Shown piece after piece: positions 60,859-64,000 of a stretch of DNA of 64,000 nt. Source of the DNA: Prosthecodimorpha staleyi (lineage in GTDB: Bacteria > Pseudomonadota > Alphaproteobacteria > Rhizobiales > Ancalomicrobiaceae). Every line of letters begins with the position of its first letter. The stretch's first letter is position 1. The position numbers and the translations under genes were made by a program. The stretch spans positions 194,122 through 258,121 of the forward strand of contig NZ_JAHHZF010000010.1 of the NCBI RefSeq assembly GCF_018729455.1, read 5' to 3'. The notes under the pieces are model-generated. The model was not told where the DNA came from, ran no database searches, and saw only the letters and a program-made list of their open reading frames with translations.

Positions 60859-60970
60859 AAGCACGTCAGAACAGTCGCTTATGGATAATCGACAACGCCC
60901 GTTCCGTTTCTGTATTGCGTGGTTTCCTGCGTAACTCTAGATTCTCGCCATGGTCGGAAAGTGGGTCTGA

Positions 60971-61123
60971 AGACGCCACGACGGCCCGAGAATCCCCAGC
61001 CTCAACACCTTCGAACTCGCTCTTCGGGGCGGGTTCCATTTTGTCCGCGCCATCGAGGTGATCCCCGAGTCCATCGCCCCGCGGGTATCCCGCGCTGACG
61101 CCACGATAGTCATGGTCCCGTAG
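60971..61123 (+). pseudogene. Short orphan reading frame after repeat copy B
   Basis: Fifty codons with natural-looking composition (RIPSLNTFELALRGGFHFVRAIEVIPESIAPRVSRAD) that end in TAG. The frame is cut from the preceding ATG (60,950) by a TGA at 60,968-60,970, so it either uses an unseen start or is a broken gene. No family is recognised. Confidence 0.35.
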
Positions 61124-61250
61124 CTGCAGAGCGCGGGTGCAGCTTCTGGGAGGCCTTGGGTCCTTACGGCACCCCCTTGCCCGCGGGTGCGCGCGCAGCC
61201 CGAGAATCCGCTAGCGGCTCTTGTGGGTTTGGGTTGGAAACGGTTGGAAA

Positions 61251-61922
61251 CTAATCCTTCTCGGGGCCGTCTAGTGGCTGACCTTCGATCCGCGCCGCCA
61301 AAAATAAGGCGAATTCAACACGCCGCAGCGGTCCAACGTCTTCGCCCGCCAGGGCGGCAAGCCTCCCAATTTCCGAAGGGTGTCCGTCAAGCCAAGCATG
61401 GATCGCGCGTGAGTAAGATAAATATGCCGCAGGGCTATTGTGACTCTGCCCAGAGGCCGAATATCCAAATCGAGTCGCAATGATCTTGTCCCAAATTGGG
61501 CAGAGGTCTGGGTTTGCGAAATGCAGTAACTTGCTTGTTCCCACGACAGAGCGGTTCACAGAAAGGAGTGTACCGCGTTCGCCAGCGTGAGTCAGAATTC
61601 GAAAGATTTCCTCTTTTGAACGCGCGCAAATTCGTAAACTTGTCACAAGCTGCCCGAGTTCTCTTGCAGATTGCTCCCAATCCTGTCTCAGCTTCAGAAC
61701 GGTCGGCATCCATCCATATGACGCGTACATCATCGCGAGAATGGCGTGTGGGTCCAGCCAGTCAGTTCTTGAGCCTAGCATAACAAGAGATTTGTACCCT
61801 AGCCGGTAGCCCCTGGGGTCAAGCTCATCCGTGGGGAGCGGATGCTTTAGCACAGCGGATACGGCATCAGAAATGATGTTCATTGAATCGTCAAATCGCT
61901 GCAGGTGGTTGTGTGAGCTCAT
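61251..61922 (-). CDS. Orphan hypothetical protein, AT-richer than neighbours
   Basis: A 223-residue soluble protein of unknown function on the strand opposite its neighbours, with lower GC. Segments are RGYRLGYKSLVMLGSRTDWLDPHAILAMMYASYGWMPTV, then KEEIFRILTHAGERGTLLSVNRSVVGTSKLLHFANPDLCPIWDKIIATRFG and AAYLSYSRAIHAWLDGH. The block KLLHFANPDLCPIWD resembles a motif I know from helical, DNA-glycosylase-fold-like uncharacterised proteins, but this is weak. No ribosome site precedes the ATG; ATG 61,883 is an alternative. It has the look of cargo inserted between phage genes. Confidence 0.65.
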   Translation of the reverse strand: MSSHNHLQRFDDSMNIISDAVSAVLKHPLPTDELDPRGYRLGYKSLVMLGSRTDWLDPHAILAMMYASYGWMPTVLKLRQDWEQSARELGQLVTSLRICARSKEEIFRILTHAGERGTLLSVNRSVVGTSKLLHFANPDLCPIWDKIIATRFGYSASGQSHNSPAAYLSYSRAIHAWLDGHPSEIGRLAALAGEDVGPLRRVEFALFLAARIEGQPLDGPEKD

Positions 61923-61955
61923 CGGTGGTGGTGTCTCTGTTGCGGAGGTACTCGC

Positions 61956-63215
61956 ATGCTGCAGGTGAACTACCGGCATGTCGATGGCCTCTTTCCGTAT
62001 GCCCGCAACGCCCGCACCCATTCCGACGAGCAGGTTGCCCAGATCGCCGCCTCCATCCGTGAGTTCGGCTGGACCAACCCGATCCTGATCGACGACGATG
62101 GGGGTATCATCGCCGGCCACGGCCGGCTTCTGGCGGCGCGCAAGCTCGGCATGGTCGAGGTGCCGACCATCACGCTCGCCGGACTGTCCGAGACGCAGAA
62201 GCGCGCGCTGGTCATCGCCGACAACAAGCTGGCACTCAATGCCGGCTGGGATGACGAACTGCTTGCGGTCGAACTCCAGGCGCTCATCGACGAGGGTTAT
62301 GAGGCCGCCATCACGGGCTTCTCCGACGCCGAGATTGAGCGGCTGATTGCGTCGGCCGCCGCGACAGCCTCCGGCCTCGTCGATGAGGACGAGATTCCCG
62401 AAGCGCCGCCGCATCCGACCACCGTGCCGGGCGACCTCTGGGTTCTTGGACGCCATCGCCTGATCTGCGGCGACGCCACCCAGGCCGACGCCGTCGCTCG
62501 CCTTCTCGGTGCAGTCAGGCCGCATCTGATGGTCACGGACCCGCCCTATGGCGTCGACTACGATCCGGAATGGCGGGAACGTGCCGGGGTCAACACGTCG
62601 ACCGCCGCCAAGGGCAAGGTGCTCAACGACGATCGGGCGGATTGGCGGGAAGCCTGGGCGCTCTTCCCCGGAGACGTGGCCTATGTCTGGCACGCTGGCC
62701 TGTTTGCCGGAACTGCCGGCGAGAGCCTGATCGCGTCCGGGTTCAAGTTGCGATCACAGATCATCTGGGACAAGGGGCAACTCGTCCTCAGCCGAGGCGA
62801 CTATCACTGGCAGCACGAACCCTGCTGGTACGCCGTGCGCGGCAAGGGACACTGGTCCGGAGATCGCAAGCAGACGACCGTCTGGGCGATTGCGAAGCCG
62901 CAAAAGTCCGAGACCGGCCATGGCACGCAGAAGCCGGTGGAATGCATGCGTCGCCCCATAGAGAACAATTCGTCGCCGGGGCAAGCCGTCTATGAGCCGT
63001 TCTCGGGCTCGGGCACGACCATCATCGCCGGCGAGCAATCCGGGCGTTCGGTCTATGCGGTCGAACTCAATCCCGCTTACGTTGATATTGCGGTCGAGCG
63101 CTGGCAGGCGTTCACGGGCTCGACCGCCACCCTCGAAGGAACTGATCGATCCTTCGCGAAGGTCAAGGCGGACCGATCGGCCGGCACCATCGACGCGCGG
63201 AAGGACGCTGCATGA
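61956..63215 (+). CDS. ParB-like nuclease domain fused to DNA methyltransferase
   Basis: A 419-residue phage-type modification enzyme. The N-terminal ParB/sulfiredoxin-like domain (residues 5-90) has NARTHSDEQVAQIAASI and GHGRLLAA at 54-61. The methyltransferase domain carries the catalytic DPPYGV at 195-200, a central target region and the SAM-binding FSGSGTT at 349-355, an order typical of beta-class amino-methyltransferases. It probably modifies adenine or cytosine in element DNA, perhaps against host restriction. No cognate nuclease gene is adjacent. Its stop overlaps the next start by four bases. Confidence 0.92.
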   Translation: MLQVNYRHVDGLFPYARNARTHSDEQVAQIAASIREFGWTNPILIDDDGGIIAGHGRLLAARKLGMVEVPTITLAGLSETQKRALVIADNKLALNAGWDDELLAVELQALIDEGYEAAITGFSDAEIERLIASAAATASGLVDEDEIPEAPPHPTTVPGDLWVLGRHRLICGDATQADAVARLLGAVRPHLMVTDPPYGVDYDPEWRERAGVNTSTAAKGKVLNDDRADWREAWALFPGDVAYVWHAGLFAGTAGESLIASGFKLRSQIIWDKGQLVLSRGDYHWQHEPCWYAVRGKGHWSGDRKQTTVWAIAKPQKSETGHGTQKPVECMRRPIENNSSPGQAVYEPFSGSGTTIIAGEQSGRSVYAVELNPAYVDIAVERWQAFTGSTATLEGTDRSFAKVKADRSAGTIDARKDAA

Positions 63216-63424
63216 GGCAGTCGCGCAGCCTGTCGCTGGTGGAAGCCGGCGCCAATGTGTTGGTCGGTTTTGGAATCGCGGTTCTCACCCAGATGGTGGT
63301 CTTCCCTATGTTCGGGCTGAAGGCAGCCCTCTCGGATCACCTCACGATCGGCCTCGTCTTCACGGTCGTGTCGCTGGCGAGGGGCTATCTGCTGCGACGG
63401 CTGTTCGACCGGCTTGCAGAATGA
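63212..63424 (+). CDS. Small membrane protein (DUF7220-like)
   Basis: A 70-residue protein with two likely membrane helices (ANVLVGFGIAVLTQMVVFPMF and LTIGLVFTVVSLARGYL) and a basic C-terminus (RRLFDRLAE). It begins RQSRSLSLVEAGANV, typical of the small phage proteins that follow ParB-methyltransferase genes. It is translationally coupled to the upstream gene through ATGA. Role unknown. Confidence 0.8.
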   Translation: MRQSRSLSLVEAGANVLVGFGIAVLTQMVVFPMFGLKAALSDHLTIGLVFTVVSLARGYLLRRLFDRLAE

Positions 63425-63476
63425 CGATGCCCGCCACGGGGACGTGAGCCGAAGGCGGGCTCCTGGTCGGTCACCG

Positions 63477-64000
63477 TCAGTCGGCTATGCGATAGACCCG
63501 ACCCCTCTGATCCTCTTTGGCCGAGGCAACCTCAAGCCCAAGCTTCTTCTTGAGCGGCCCGGCGAGTACACCTCGGACGGTGTGGCTCTGCCAGCCTGTC
63601 GCCTCGGCGATCTCGGCGATGGTCGCGCCGGCGGGCGCCTTCAGCATGGCGATGAGCTTCGCCTGCTTGGTCCCGTCGCGGGTCTTGCGGACCGGTGCGC
63701 CGTTGGCACCTGTGGGCGCGACCGGGGCTTCGGGCGCGGACGTCTTGACCGGAACGGCGACATCGCCCCCGCCGCCTGCCTGTAGCGCAGCGTCCGGCGA
63801 CGTGACAGGCTCGATGCCGAGGACCGCGAGGCCGTCATTCGTTAGGATCAGCCTCGTCTCGCGACCGTCGTCCATGCGCCGCCAAACCGGTTCGTCCTCG
63901 ACCGCTTCGACTTCCACCACCAGTCCGCTGGTCAGGAGCACGTGCAGCACCTTCGGGATGGCCCCTCCCTTCAGATGATTGGGCATCGGCAGGAGGTTAA
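63477..64000 (-). CDS. DUF3489 protein, partial (start outside window)
   Basis: The C-terminal part has the DUF3489 signature: KQAKLIAMLKAPAGATIAEIAEATGWQSHTVRGVLAGPLKKKLGLEVASAKEDQRGRVYRI, a winged-helix-like DNA-binding fold. The N-terminal part (LPMPNHLKGGAIPKVLHVLLTSGLV) matches the usual N-terminal repeat of the family, which begins further upstream; the frame stays open to the last base, so the gene runs off the window. An internal ATG at 63,986 is not the likely start. A proline/alanine-rich linker joins the two parts. Common in alphaproteobacterial prophages; function unknown. Confidence 0.85.
   Translation of the reverse strand, partial: NLLPMPNHLKGGAIPKVLHVLLTSGLVVEVEAVEDEPVWRRMDDGRETRLILTNDGLAVLGIEPVTSPDAALQAGGGGDVAVPVKTSAPEAPVAPTGANGAPVRKTRDGTKQAKLIAMLKAPAGATIAEIAEATGWQSHTVRGVLAGPLKKKLGLEVASAKEDQRGRVYRIAD

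Overview
The window comes from a GC-rich alphaproteobacterium, most likely of the order Hyphomicrobiales (Rhizobiales). The basis is the hisF-hisE-coaA gene order, PaaX control of a paaABCDE operon, the aerobic-type CO dehydrogenase cluster, the recombinase/DUF2924 trio and a GAAC-N7-GAAC type SOS box. The species cannot be named from the sequence.

Positions 1-30,160 are core or lineage-specific chromosome. In order they hold: a CesT-like secretion chaperone with an unknown partner; coaA, hisE and hisF; a DMT exporter; a phenylacetyl-CoA epoxidase operon (paaABCDE) with its regulator PaaX coupled to coaBC; a polyhydroxyalkanoate depolymerase, a GST and a phasin-like protein; a signalling block (tandem HD-GYP protein, FIST sensor and hybrid histidine kinase); a form II CO dehydrogenase-like operon (coxG-S-L-M); three cobalamin genes (cbiD, cobA, cobB); and two hotdog thioesterases. 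Several of these touch CoA or acyl-CoA chemistry.

A tRNA-Ser(CGA) gene at 30,168-30,257 marks a sharp change. Everything after it, to the end of the window, looks acquired. First comes a seven-gene type I restriction-modification operon (30,650-39,722) in which every gene overlaps the next. It carries an extra half-size specificity subunit, RhuM, a DUF3800 protein and a SprT/YgjP-like metallopeptidase. Next is a serine recombinase module (39,825-42,221), then an ImmA/XRE switch behind a candidate SOS box, a sigma-like factor and a phage-type replication/recombination operon (43,704-52,555): a Sak4-like ATPase, its partner, a zinc-finger protein, a PD-(D/E)XK exonuclease, a helicase and a VapE primase-helicase.

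The phage operon appears to be interrupted by about 6 kb of cargo (52,556-58,811): an IS3 remnant, a hipBA toxin-antitoxin pair with three evenly spaced operators, a 1,068-residue exported protein of unknown function with an internal domain duplication, and an intergenic array of GTCACCAAC-type repeats. Phage-type genes then resume (RuvC-like resolvase, DUF6456-like, a tail-like protein, ParB-methyltransferase, a small membrane protein, DUF3489), with one AT-richer orphan gene on the opposite strand. The other end of the island lies outside the window.
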